Source: Przewalskia tangutica (lineage: Eukaryota; Streptophyta; Magnoliopsida; Solanales; Solanaceae). From it: DNA of 64,000 nt. Numbering within the stretch: position 1 is the stretch's first letter; every line of letters begins with the position of its first letter. Under the pieces are notes generated by a model. The model was not told where the DNA came from. It did no database searches and worked only from the letters and a program-made list of their open reading frames with translations. The stretch is taken from NCBI GenBank assembly GCA_029844215.1, contig CM056738.1, positions 68,229,593 through 68,293,592 on the forward strand, written 5' to 3'. A program made the position numbers and the translations under genes. This document shows, in pieces, positions 33,417 through 45,293 of this stretch.

Positions 33417-34640
33417 ATGCCTCCACGTAAGGCAACCCGGCCCGTATGGCAAGGCAATGGAGCCGCTAGCAGACACCCAGAGTTACGAGGGCTCGTGCCC
33501 GGGCCTATACCGTAGACGGCGAGTTCTATGACGCCGCCCCAAAGAGAGACCACAAGCACCCACACCCCGCCCCACACCGCGGAGGAGTTAGGGTACAAGG
33601 AGACGGCCCACCTATTGGCAAAGTCAGGCCCGACACGAGGAGAGACTGACGCGATGCCCAGCCTCCAGCCTGGGCCGCACCAGTAGTGCACCCGAGGCGT
33701 ATAGTTTGAGGTCGCGAGATTTCGAGTCAGAGCCCGCCAGAGTTTTACGGTCGAGGCCGAGGATGATCCGCAGGAGTTCATCCGCCACCGCAGAGGATTA
33801 CGCGTGATCGTGGCTTCGAGATCCGAGGCCGTGATATTCGGTTCAGACGGCCGCGTGACACCGCAATTGGTTTGATTCATGGAGCTTTCCCGGGAGAGTA
33901 TGCACCTCCAAAGAATATGGGATGAGTTTTCGAGGCTTTTCTCACACACTTCTTGCCTCCGCAGAGGAGGCGGGCCCGAGCTGATAGAGTCTTGCTGCTG
34001 AGACCGGGGGGACGCACCGTCAGGGAATACAATGTCGAGTTTGATTCTTTGGCTAGATATGTCCCAAAGATTGGTAGCAGATATGAGGATAGGTACACCG
34101 CCACGCCACCGGCTAGATGATTATATGGCCGAGTCATGCGCGGTGTTTCTTCACCGTATGGACATTACCCGCACGCAGCCCACGCACTAGATGCGAGGAG
34201 CAGAGACCACGGCAGAGCGATATCGCCAGCAGGTAAGGCCAAGACGGCCGGTTCTTTTGGTGGTCCTCGTGGTGGGCGATCGCCAGGTCCAGATTTGCAC
34301 CACAGCCAAGCAGAGCGCCCTACCTCATTTTCAGCCCACCAGAGCGGCCGGGCGTGTCGTGGCCCCAGACTCGGATTTGGTAGCAGTGGGTGCTAACTGC
34401 TCGAGGTCCGCCAGTGCCCGCTGTGGCAGATACCATTCCGGGAGCCAGACCGAGCTTGCTATACTTGTGGCCGCAGGTCACTTTGCGAGTTTGTCCGACC
34501 GGGCGCGCCGTGGTAGGCTCACCATGTGGTCTGCGCCGCTTCTTCATCCTCGACAGCTACTCGCCCCGAGGCAAGGTACACATGGATCAGCGGTCGCGCA
34601 GCAGGTCGTGGGCGCAGTCCAGCTTCTAGCGGTCCTCGAA
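33417..34640 (+). pseudogene. gag: Del/Tekay gag, array unit 1, broken
   Basis: Capsid/nucleocapsid gene of the chromovirus. Starts ATGCCTCCACGTAAGGCAAC (MPPRKATR). The retrotransposon gag core is in shifted frames around 33720-34200. A zinc knuckle reading ACYTCG..HF is near 34452-34498. Numerous 1-2 base indels against unit 3 (55106 onward), so no long frame survives. The 194-codon minus frame at 33949-33365 and the 209-codon plus frame at 34191-34820 are shadows in wrong frames. Confidence 0.75.
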
Positions 34641-37600
34641 CCGCATTTATGCTTTGTCCACCGACAGATCGTGAGGCCTCACCGATGTCGCCACAGTACC
34701 TTATCGCTTCGGGTTTGCGTGTATGCTTTGATAGATCCGGTTCTACTCGCCCTATATATCTCCCTTGTTGCTAGTAGGATAGTGGATAGAGCCCGAGTCC
34801 ATAGACCCTTTTCGAGGTAGCTACGCCAGGGTGATTCGTGGTAGCTCGGCGGTATATGAGCTTGTCCCGTGACTATTCGCAGCCGACCCTAGCCGACTTG
34901 ATAGAGTCGAGATGATTGACTTCGACGTGATTATGGGGACGGATTGGCTAGCTTTGCTACGCCAATGTAGACCGCAGAGAGTAGTACGGTTCCAGCTTCG
35001 GCGAGCCATTGTTGAGTGGGAGGGAGCACCAGACGCCGGTGGTAGGTTTATTTCCTACCTCAAGGCTGGAAGATGGTACGGCGGGTATATCTACCATCTC
35101 GCTCGTGTTTGATATCAAGCCGCGTACCAGATTTTCACCGGCCCAGAGTCACGAGTTCCCGCACGTGTTTCATGACCTCCCGCATCCTCCCGAGAGGGAG
35201 ATTGAGTTTTGTATTGACATATTGCTGCACACTCGCCTATTTCCATTCCGCCATACGTAACGGCACCGCCGAGTTGAGAGAGTCAAGGATCACCCAGAGA
35301 TTTGCCGGAGAAGCGGTTTTATCGCACCTAGTGTTTCTCCCCGGGGCGCCAGATTGTTCGTGAAGAAGACGGACGCCGCGCATGTGTGTTGACTACAGCA
35401 CCAACAAAGTGACCATTAAGAATGATACCCCTTCCCGTGATTGATGATTTGTTCGACCAGGTGGCGCGAGATGTTTCTCCAAGATTGACCGCGTCGCTAT
35501 CATCGTTCGTGTCGAGAGGCGGATGTCCCTAGATCGCATTCCGACCTGCACGAGCATTATGAGTTCGTGGGTCATGTCTTTGGGTTGACCAATGCCCGGC
35601 CAGATTCATGGATTTGATGAACCGAGTGTTCAAACCATTTTTGGACACGCTTGTGATAGTGTTCATCGATGATATCCTCGTTTATTCTCGCCAGAGCGAG
35701 CACGCGAGCATTTGAGGATCGCGGCCGACGCTTCTCCAGATCAGCAGCTTGACGCCAAGTTTTCCAAACGTGAGTTTTGCTGACTTCGCATGGGCGCTTG
35801 GGCATATTGTCGGGCCGATGGCATTCGAGTGGATACGCCAAGATCGAGGCCAGACTTGCCTAGACCTACTACTCCGGCTGCAGGTTCGCAGCTCGGGCCT
35901 TGCAGATATTATCGGCGTTCGTGGAGAAGTTTGCTTCTATCTTCGCACCATTGACTAGGCCGACTCGTAAGGCACCAAGTTTCGAAGGATCGATGCTTGT
36001 GAGCGTGGTTTCAAGTCGAAAGAGAGATCGACGACCGCCCGCTTCTTACTCTTCCGCAGGGTCCGCACGGTTATGTCGCGGTATTGTGACGCGCCGCATC
36101 GTTGGGACGTGTGTTGACGCAAAGATGGCAGTGGTTATAGCATATGCATCCCGACACCAAGAAACACGAGAGGAACTACCCCACCCATGATTCGAGTCGC
36201 ACCGTAATTCACGCCAAGATCCGAGGCACTATTTGTACGGGTTCACGTGGATATTTATACGCACCACAAGAGCCTCCAAAGATATCTTCACTGCAGAGGA
36301 GCCGAACTTACGGCAGACGGTGGTTGGAGTTGCTTAAGGATTACGATGTTGATATCCCGTACTCACCCGGGAAGGCCAATGCCAGGCGTATGCCTTAGTC
36401 GTAGGTCACGGGAGCCTATCGATGTGCCAGATAGAGGGACATGGTTCGTGATTTGCATCGCTTAGCGAGCCTCGTGTCCGCTTGATTGATTCTCGATAGC
36501 AGCTGGGTTAGAGTTCGCGAGGTTGCCGAGTCTTCCATCGCCGGCGAGGTGAAGAGGCAACACCGAGGATCCACTTTGATTCGATATCGCGATACGCCTC
36601 TTCGTGAGGGCAAGGGTCCTTGAGGTAGCACCACTGGGGTGCTAAGGTTCGAGGCGCATCGCGGTTCCAGATGTTTCGTGACTTCGCAGCAGTGTTCGGG
36701 GAAGCACACACACAAGCATTTCTATCCATCCGGTCGATCAAGATGTACCACGACCTTAGATCCGTATCGTGGGATGGCTTCAAGAGAGACGCTGCAGAGT
36801 TCGTAGCTCGCCCGTGTTGTCGCAGCGAAGGTAGAGCACCGCAGGCCCGGTGGCTTGTTACGCATTTATCGAGATCCCGACCGAAGTGGAGGTAATCAAC
36901 ACGGACTTTATCACGATTACCTCGCACTCGCAGGAGACATGATTCTATACGGGTTATCGCCGACAGTCGATTTAAATCAGCCCACTTTCTTCCCGTCCGA
37001 CGACTTTTTCTACCGAGGATTATGCCGACTTTACATCCGAGAGATCGCCGATCGCATGGAGTCCCTATTTCGATCATATCCGATGCAGGAGCCCGGGCTA
37101 CGCTAACTTCCGGAGGTCTTTCCAGAGGTTTAGTGGACGCAGTGAGCTCGAGTAATCGCATTTCATCCACGCATGCACGGACAGCAGAGCGCACTATCCG
37201 CACTCGAGGATATGTCGCGAGCCTGTTATTGACTTCAGGGTAGTTGGGAGGATCATTTGCCTCTAGTTGAGTTTGCGATAATAATAGCTACCACCCAAAG
37301 ATTCGATGGCGCCTTACGAGGCCTTGTATGGGAGGAAGTGCAGATCGCCTATAGGTTGGTTCGATGTGGCGAGGTGCAAATGTGGGACCAGACGGTGCAG
37401 CAGTGGATAAGGTGAAGCTTATCCGAGAGCGACTATTGACAGCTTCGTGAGTCGCATGGTCGATGCAGATCATCGCCGCCAGATCCGGAGTTCGCAGTAG
37501 ATGATTGGGTTTTCCTAGCGCCACCCACGGCGGTGTGATGAGATTCGGAAGAGGAAACTCACCGCGTACATCGGGCCGCTTCAGATTGTCCGCAGGCAGG

Positions 37601-38033
37601 CAAGGTTGCCTACGAGTTGGATCTCGCCGTCCGATCCGAGGCAAAGGCATCCGGTTTCACGATCTACGCCGGCGAGATGTATCGGATCCATCTAGTGGTA
37701 CACCCGATTGACGATGTCCAGTGATCGGCGGGTTATCGATGAGGAGATTCCCATAGCGATAGTCGATCGTCGTTAGCGCTCGCGACGAAGGACGGGCTTC
37801 CACCAAAGTCTTGTGGGCGAACGAGCTCAGAGAGGAGATGACGGGAAGCCAAGAGGACATGAGACAGAAGTATCCTCACCTATTCCCACACCTCCGTGTA
37901 ATTCACTTTCCTACTTGTAAATTTCCATTATCATTTATGCCTAAGTGTTGTTTTGTGGCCGTGTGTGGCATTTGCTAATCGCTTAAGCTTCTTCGATAAT
38001 CGTTTTGAGAAGGAACATTCGACGAATGTTTCG
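34640..38033 (+). pseudogene. pol: Del/Tekay pol, array unit 1, broken
   Basis: In order: protease with an L-I-D-P-(G)-S-T active site text near 34729-34748 and DFDVIMGTDWLA at 34919-34955; RT with [10 protein letters not shown] at 35659-35690 (catalytic Asp-Asp); RNase H with a YCDA-type segment near 36080 and HKSLQ text near 36265; integrase zinc-binding C-P-(C)-C near 36811-36820, then FLP/TTFSTEDYA-type core; chromodomain remnant about 37750-37890 ending YPHLFP. The enzyme set copies RNA to DNA and integrates it, with the chromodomain steering to heterochromatin. Dozens of small indels break the frame; no segment is functional as written. Confidence 0.8.
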
Positions 38034-38046
38034 GGCGAGGGGAGAA
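38034..38046 (+). other. Polypurine tract, array unit 1
   Basis: GGCGAGGGGAGAA directly before the TGTTATACC of LTR 2. Confidence 0.75.
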
Positions 38047-40468
38047 TGTTATACCTCAGATTTGCAGTATGTACGTAAGTGGAATACGCATAAAAAGTTT
38101 GGCTTTAAAGTTAGCTCGACGCTTTATTTGTGCACAACACACTAGAAGAATCGCTTTCCGATTAAACGCTTTCCACAACTTTCAGAGAAAATTCCGACTA
38201 TGTCATTTAGTATTTTTATGGATTTTTCCGAGAGACGAAACATTTTGGATCAACGGAGGGCGACACTTGTCACCCTCCAATCGGTGGACTTGACACGCAA
38301 TAGGGCCGATTGGGTTGGCTTCTTTTGTCTTGGAGTTGGTAGGATATTTTGTGTGCAAGTTGGCCAAGGACACTTGCCTAAATCCTCACCCTACACTTGC
38401 CTTGCACTTGTCTTAATTCGCCATTGGTTGGCCACTTCTTGACCTATAAATACCCCTTAAGACGAAGAGTTCTTCATCCACAAATCTTCCAAGTCTTGAA
38501 AAATCCTCCTCTCCCTTTGTGAGCTTTTCGTCCAACACCCCTTCCTCCTCATGAGTTTGGCCGAGGCCTAACGCCCCCTAGCCTAGCCGAAATCTACCCC
38601 CCCTACCGTGGTAGAAAAGTTGTCTTCTATTATCGGAATAATGCCCAAAATACCCTAGCCCAATTCCCTTTGTCGTTGGTTGAAGTTGTGAAGAACTTCT
38701 AAGGTTTCGAGCTACCGGCGCATAACTTAGAGCTAAACCTTGCTCAGCGCGACTTTATCTAGGATATTATTGGGCTTACCGAGGTAACTAATCCTAACCC
38801 TCTTTGAATTAGAGAATACTTATCGTTGTAGTATTAGAACAAGTATTAGATACTTAAGAATATCACGTATAGAATTGAATCAAGTATCACGTAGAAGCGG
38901 TTTAAAAGAAGAATAATTGAATCACTCACTTAGGACTGCTTTCACAAGAGACTTACATAGCTCACCGGTAGGGTGCTACGCCCGACTTACCGTAGAATTA
39001 TGAACCTCTGCTTAGAATGACCTTCGCAGTAGTCTAGACTTTGATTGATGTCTGTGACTATTATAGGTCGACTCACGCGCGACATATTCAACTCAAGCGT
39101 GGTTTTCACGAGAAGGTATGTGATTCTTCCTAAAGCATGATATTTTACAATATATAGTACGGTAGACGCATACGTGTTAATCGAATAATAACTACGGCAA
39201 TGTCTTTGACTTAAGCCCGAATAATACTTATGGTAATGCCTCACGCTTAAGCTCAATAATACTTATGGTAATGCCTCACGGCTTAAGCTCAATAACAAAG
39301 AATCAAAACATTTCAAAAGAATATCGAATCATTTTTAATGTAAGATAAATAATTGGTTTTTAAACAAAGGCTTAAGAGTTATGCTAGCTTTACGGGAAGT
39401 TAGGTATAACAACTTAAGAATGATAAAAAGGAACTGCTTACTTGTTTGTTTATAAAAGCCTTGTATTGATCTCTCATAAGTGTAGTAAGATTGTTTGATA
39501 AGTAGACATATCACGATGCTACCGTGTTAGTGTCTTGTAACGCCGTAAAGGGTCATTCTTGCGGCTTACGCTGTTAACCGTAAGTCCGCTGTAATCATCG
39601 TATCACCTACCCTCGACTATTATACCGGTGGCTTGCTTCTCGACGCGGTCTATACGGCCTACGCGGTCCGCGAGACTACGCGAGCAGCAGTATGCTCCGT
39701 GATTGATCATTCCGGCGCCTAGCCCGACGCGGGGATTCCTACGCGGTCCGCTGAGACTACGCGGTCTGAGGCTACGCGGTCGCGGAGCCTAGGCGGACGC
39801 CGGGGTTGGCTGCCCCGGCGCGAGGGCTACCTACGCGGGTCTCACGGTGACCTACGCGGCCGCGAAAGTCCAGACTAGGCACGCACGATACTACGGGCGA
39901 TCGCCTTGCTTCGATCATTCGCGGTCTAGAATAGACTGCTACGCCTTTTCCATTCCCGCTGTTGTTTGGATGCGGCACTATGTGCAAATTGAACCGATTG
40001 TATTTGTGAAAAGGTTTTAAATACTTTGATTTCATTTCGCCTTTATAGTTTCACATACTGCAATTGCCAGATCGACTCTCCTGGGCCGCTCATGCCGCAG
40101 GTGGCAAGGTGTGCTAGATCCACATCCTTAGGATCTTTGCGCTGGTGTCGTGAGCTCCATCTACTCCGAGGCTCTACTTTGGGTATGATCTCCCGTATTG
40201 TAGATAGTTTTCAGATAGCCAGGGTATGGCGGGCCCCGTCCCGCCATAGTTGTTTACTTCCTTAGAGGTCTCAGAGTACTATTGTATACTTGGGATGTAA
40301 TCGCAAAACTTGAGTTATTTATATTATGCCGAAGGCAAGCTTTTCATCGATAAACTGCTTACTTTATAAATCAAGCTTCTCGCCTTGTTTTATATATTCC
40401 GCCGTTACTCGATGTATGACTACTGGGTGCCCTTGCAGGCACCACCACGCCCCGAACGGGTCGTGACA
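38047..40468 (+). mobile_element. LTR 2 (shared middle LTR) of the tandem array
   Basis: 2422 bp, TGTTATACCTC to GGGTCGTGACA. U3 palindrome 38255-38278; TATA 38445-38452; inverted repeat near 40227. Against LTR 1 it differs mostly at CAG/CTG and G-run positions (see findings). Confidence 0.9.
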
Positions 40469-40670
40469 AAAGTGGTATCGAGCCGTGTTAATCTCTGAAA
40501 GTGTCTACGCATCGTATCTAGTAGTCTTGATTATCTGTGTTGCGCACCACGCCAATAATCGTGAGGCTATAGGATATTTAGGATTGGTTTCATTCTTCTC
40601 ATTCCGAGATCGTGCTTTAGAGCCGTGGTTATAGGTCGGACCCTCTAACGATTCCTTTCCGTAATAGCTT

Positions 40671-41900
40671 ATGCCTCCACGTAAGGCAACCCGGCCCGTG
40701 GCGGCAAGGCAAATGAGGAGTCGCTAGCAGACACCCAGAGTTACGAGGGCTCGTGCCCGCCTATACCGCAGACGGCGAGTTCTATGACGCCACCGCCCCA
40801 AGAGACCACAAGCACCCACACCCCCGCCCCACACCGGGCGGAGGAGAGTTAGGGTACAAGGAGACGGCCCACTATTGGCAAAGTCAGGCCCGACACGAGG
40901 AGAGATCGACGCGACAGCTCAGCCTCCAGCCTGGGCCAGACTCAGAAGTGCACCCGAGGCGTATAGTTCGAGGTCGCGAGATTTCGAGTCAGAGCCCGCC
41001 AGAGTTTTACTGGTCGAGGCCGAGGATGATCCGCAGGAGTTCATCCGCCACCGCAGAGGATTATGCGCGTGATCGTGGCTTCGAGATCGAGGTCCGTGAT
41101 ATTCGGTTCAGACGGCCGCGTGACACCGCAAATGATTGGTTTGATTCACGGAGCTTTCCCGGGAGAGCATGCACTCCAAAGAATATGGGATGAGTTTTCG
41201 TGAGGCTTTTCTCACACACTTCGCCTCCGCACGGCGAGGGCACGAGCCGATAGATTCTTGCCGAGACAGTGGGACGACCGCCGTGGAATACAATGTCGAG
41301 TTTGATTCTTTGGCTAGATATGTCCCAAAGATTGGTAGCAGATACGGAGGATGTGGTACACCGCCACGCCACCGGCTAGATGATTATATGGCCGAAGTCA
41401 CGCGGTGTTTCTCTTCACCGTATGGACATTACCCGCACGCAGCCCATGCACCAGATGCGGCGAGCGCAGAGACCGGCAGAGCGATATCGCCAGAAGGTAA
41501 GGCCAAGACGGCTTCTTTCGTGGTCCTCGTGGTGGGCGCATCGCCAGGTCCAGATTTGCACCACACCAGCCGCAGAGCGCCCTACCTCATTTTCAGCCCA
41601 CCAGAGCGGTGGGGCGTGTCGTGGCCCTGTGACTGGATTTCCGGTAGCAGGGCGCTAACTGCTCGAGGTCCGCCTGCAGCCCGCTGTGGCAGATACCATT
41701 CGAGCCAGACCGAGCTTGCTATACTTGTGGCCGCAGGTCACTTTGCGAGTTTGTCCGACCGGGCGGCGCGTGGTAGGCTCACCATGTGGTCCGCTGCCGC
41801 TTCTTCATCCTCGACAGCTACTCGCCCGAGGCAAGGTACACATGGATCAGCCGGTCGCGGCAGAGGTCGTGGGCGCAGTCCAGCCTAGCGGTCCTCGTAA
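40671..41900 (+). pseudogene. gag: Del/Tekay gag, array unit 2, broken
   Basis: Starts ATGCCTCCACGTAAGGCAAC. A 146-codon frame (40753-41193) and a 239-codon frame (41169-41888) carry parts of the core, including VEYNVEFDSLARYVPKIGSR; zinc knuckle text near 41711-41758. Frame changes separate them. Nearly the same sequence as unit 1, with different lesions. Confidence 0.75.
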
Positions 41901-44900
41901 CCGCATTTATGCTTTGTCCACCGACAGATCGTGAGGCCTCACCGATGTCGCCACGTGTACCTTATCGCCGGGTTTGGTGGTATGCTTTGATAGATCCGGT
42001 TCTACTGGCCCCATATATCTCCCTCGCTAGTAGGATAGGGATGAGAGCCCGAGTCCATAGACCCTTTCGAGGTAGCTACGCCATGGGTGATTCGTGGTAG
42101 CTCTACGTATATGTAGCTTGTCCCGTGACTATTCGCAGCCTGACCTCAGCCGACTTGATAGAGTCGAGATGATTGACTTCGACGTGATTATGGGACGGAT
42201 TGGCTAGCTTCTTGCTACGCCAATGTAGACCGCAGAGAGAGAGTAGTACGTTCCAGCTTCCGGCGAGCCATTGTCGAGCGAGGGAGCACCAGACGCCGGT
42301 GGTAGGTTTATTTCCTACCTCAAGGCTGGAAGATGGTACGTATGGGTATATCTACCATCTCGTCGTGTTTGATAATCAAGCCGCGTACCAGATTTTCACC
42401 GCCCAGAGTCACGAGTTCCCGCACGTGTTTCCTGCATGACCTCCGCATCCTCCCGAGAGGAGATTGAGTTTTGTATTGACATATTGCGCACACTCGCCTA
42501 TTTCCATTCCGCCATACGTAACGGCACCGCCGAGTTGAGAGAGTCAAGGATCACCAGAGATTTGCCGGAGAAGCGGTTTTATCGCACCTAGTGTTTCTCC
42601 CGGCGCCGTATTGTTCGTGAAGAAGAAGGACTCGACGCCGCGCACGTGTGTTGACTACAGCACCAACAAAGTGACCATTAAGAATGTATACCCCTTCCTG
42701 TGATTGATGATTTGTTCGACCACTGCAGGCGCGAGATGTTTCTCCAAGATTGACCGCTCGCTATCATCGTTCGTGTCGAGAGCGGATGTCCCTAGATCGC
42801 ATTCCGACCCGCACGAGCATTACGAGTTCGTGGTCATGTCTTTGGTTGACCAATGCTCCGCAGATTCATGGATTTGACGAACCGAGTGTTCAAACCATTT
42901 TTGGACACGCCAGGATAGTGTTCATCGATGATATCCTCGTTTATTCTCGCCAGAGCGGAGCACGCGAGCATTTGGCGATCAGGCCGACGCTTCTCAGATC
43001 AGCAGTACGCCAAGTTTTCCAAACGTGAGTTTTGCTGACTTCGGCGCTTTCGGGCATATTGTCGGGCCGACGGTATTCGAGTGGATACGCCAAGATCGAG
43101 GCAAGCCAGACTTGGCCTAGACCTACTACTCCGGCAGAGGTTCGCAGCTCGGGCCTCGCAGATATTATCGGCGGTTCGTGGAGAAGTTTGTTTATCTTCG
43201 CACCATTGACTAGGCCGACTCGTGGCGCAAGTTTCAGTGGACCGATGTCAGGAGCGTGGTTTCAAGTTGCGAAAGAGAGATCGACGACCGCCTCGCTTTA
43301 CTTCTTCCGCAGGTCCGCATTTGCTATGTCGTATTGTGACGCGCCGTGCATCGGGTTGGGACGTGTGTTGACGCAGCATGGCAGTGGTTATAGCATATGC
43401 ATCCCGACACCAAGAAACACGAGGAACTACCCCACCCATGATTTGGAGTCGCACCGTAATTCACGCCAAGATCCGAGGCACTATTTGTATGGGGTTCACG
43501 TGGATATTTATACGCACCACAAGAGCCTCCAAGATATCTTCACCGCAGGAGCCGAACTTACGCATGCAGACGGTGGTTGGAGTTGCTTAAGGATTACGAT
43601 GTTGATATCCCGCACCACCCTAAGGCCAACGTCGGGCGTACGCCTTAGTCGTAGGTCGACGGGAGCCTATCGACGCGCAGCCAGATAGAGGGACATGGTT
43701 CGTGATTTGCATCGCTTAGCGAGCCTTGGTGTCCGCTTGATTGATTCTCGATAGCAAGGGGTTAGAGTTCGCGAGGTTGCCGAGTCTTCCATCGCCGGCG
43801 AGGCGAAGAGGCAATACCGAGGATCCAGCCTTTGATTCGATATCGCGATACGCCTCTTCGTGAGGGCAAGGGTCCTGAGGTAGCACCGACGGGTGCTAAG
43901 GTTTGAGGGCGCATCGTGTTCCAGATGTTTCGTGACTTCGCAGCAGTTCTCGGGGAAGCACACAAATACAAGCTACTCTATCCATCCGGTCGACCAAGAT
44001 GTACCACGACCTTAGATCCGTGTATCGTGGGATGGCTTGAAGAGAGACGCTGCAGAGTTCGTAGCTCGCCCGTGTTGTCGCAGCGAAGGTAGAGCACCGC
44101 AGGCCCGTGGCTTGTTACGCATTTATCGAGATCCCGACCGAAGTGGGAGGTAATCAACATGGACTTTATCACAGATTACCTCGCACTCGCAGGAGACATG
44201 ATTCTATATGGGTTATCGCCGACAGTCGACGAAATCAGCCCACTTTCTTCCCGTCCCGACGACTTTTTCTACCGAGGATTATGCCGACTTTACATCCGAG
44301 AGATCGCCGATCGCATGGAGTCCCTATTTCGATCATATCCGATGCAGAGGAGCCCGCCACGCTAACTTCGAGGTCTTTCCAGAGGTTTAGGACGCAGTGA
44401 GCTCGAGCATCGCATTTCATCCACGCATGCACGGACAGCAGAGCGCACTATCCGCACTTCGAGGATATGCCGAGCCCGTGTTATTGACTTCAGCGGTAGT
44501 TGGGAGGATCATTTGCCTCTAGTTGAGTTTCATGATAATAATAGCTACCACTCCAAGATTCGACGGCGCCTACGAGGCCTTGTATGGAGGAAGTGCAGAT
44601 CGCCTATAGGTTGGTTCGACGTGGCGAGGCAATGAGTGGGACCAGACGGTGCAAAGAAAGTGATAAGGCGGTTTATCCGAGAGCGACTATCGATACCGTA
44701 GTCGATGAAGTCGATGCAGATCATCGCCGCCAGATCCGGAGTTCGCAGAGATGATTGGGTTTTCCTAGCGTGCCACCCATGGCGGTGTGATGAGATTCGG
44801 AAGAAGGGGAAACTCACCAAGGTACATCGGGCCGCTTCAGATTGTCCGCAGGTAGGCAAGGTTGCTTACGAGTTGGATCCGCCGTCCGATCCGGAGGCGC

Positions 44901-45280
44901 GCATCCTGTTTCACGATCTACGCCGGCGAGATGTATCGGGATCCATCTAGTGGTACACCCGATCGACGATGTCCAGTGACCGGCGGGTTATCGATGAGGA
45001 GATTCCCATAGCGATAGTCGATCGTCGTTAGGCGTCATGCGACGGCGGACGGGCTTCCACAAAGTCTGCGGGCGAACGAGCTCAGAGAGAGATGACGGGG
45101 AAGCCAAGAGGACACGAGATAAGTATCCTCACCTATTCCCACACCTCCGTAATTCACTTTCCTACTTGTAAATTTCCATTATCATTTATGCCTAAGTGTT
45201 GTTTCAGGGCCGTGTGGCATTTGCTAATCGCTTAAGCTTCTTCGATAATCGTTTCAGAATGAACATTCGACGAATGTTTC
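41900..45280 (+). pseudogene. pol: Del/Tekay pol, array unit 2, broken
   Basis: Same order as unit 1. Protease end DFDVIMG near 42177; [11 protein letters not shown] at 42921-42950 within a frame reading [16 protein letters not shown]; RNase H YCDA-type near 43330; integrase C-P-C-C near 44069-44079 and a DFITDYLALAGDMILYG frame from 44159; chromodomain remnant about 45005-45140. Many indels; inactive as written. Confidence 0.8.
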
Positions 45281-45293
45281 GGCGAGGGGAGAA
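45281..45293 (+). other. Polypurine tract, array unit 2
   Basis: GGCGAGGGGAGAA before LTR 3. Confidence 0.75.

Noticed and set aside
33365..33949. 194-codon minus-strand frame
   Set aside because: Antisense to Del/Tekay gag; kept open by GC bias and absent in the sister copies.
34191..34820. 209-codon plus-strand frame
   Set aside because: Wrong frame of gag and protease; the true motifs (zinc knuckle, D-P-G-S-T) lie in other frames.
36508..37203. 231-codon minus-strand frame
   Set aside because: Antisense to the integrase region of array unit 1.
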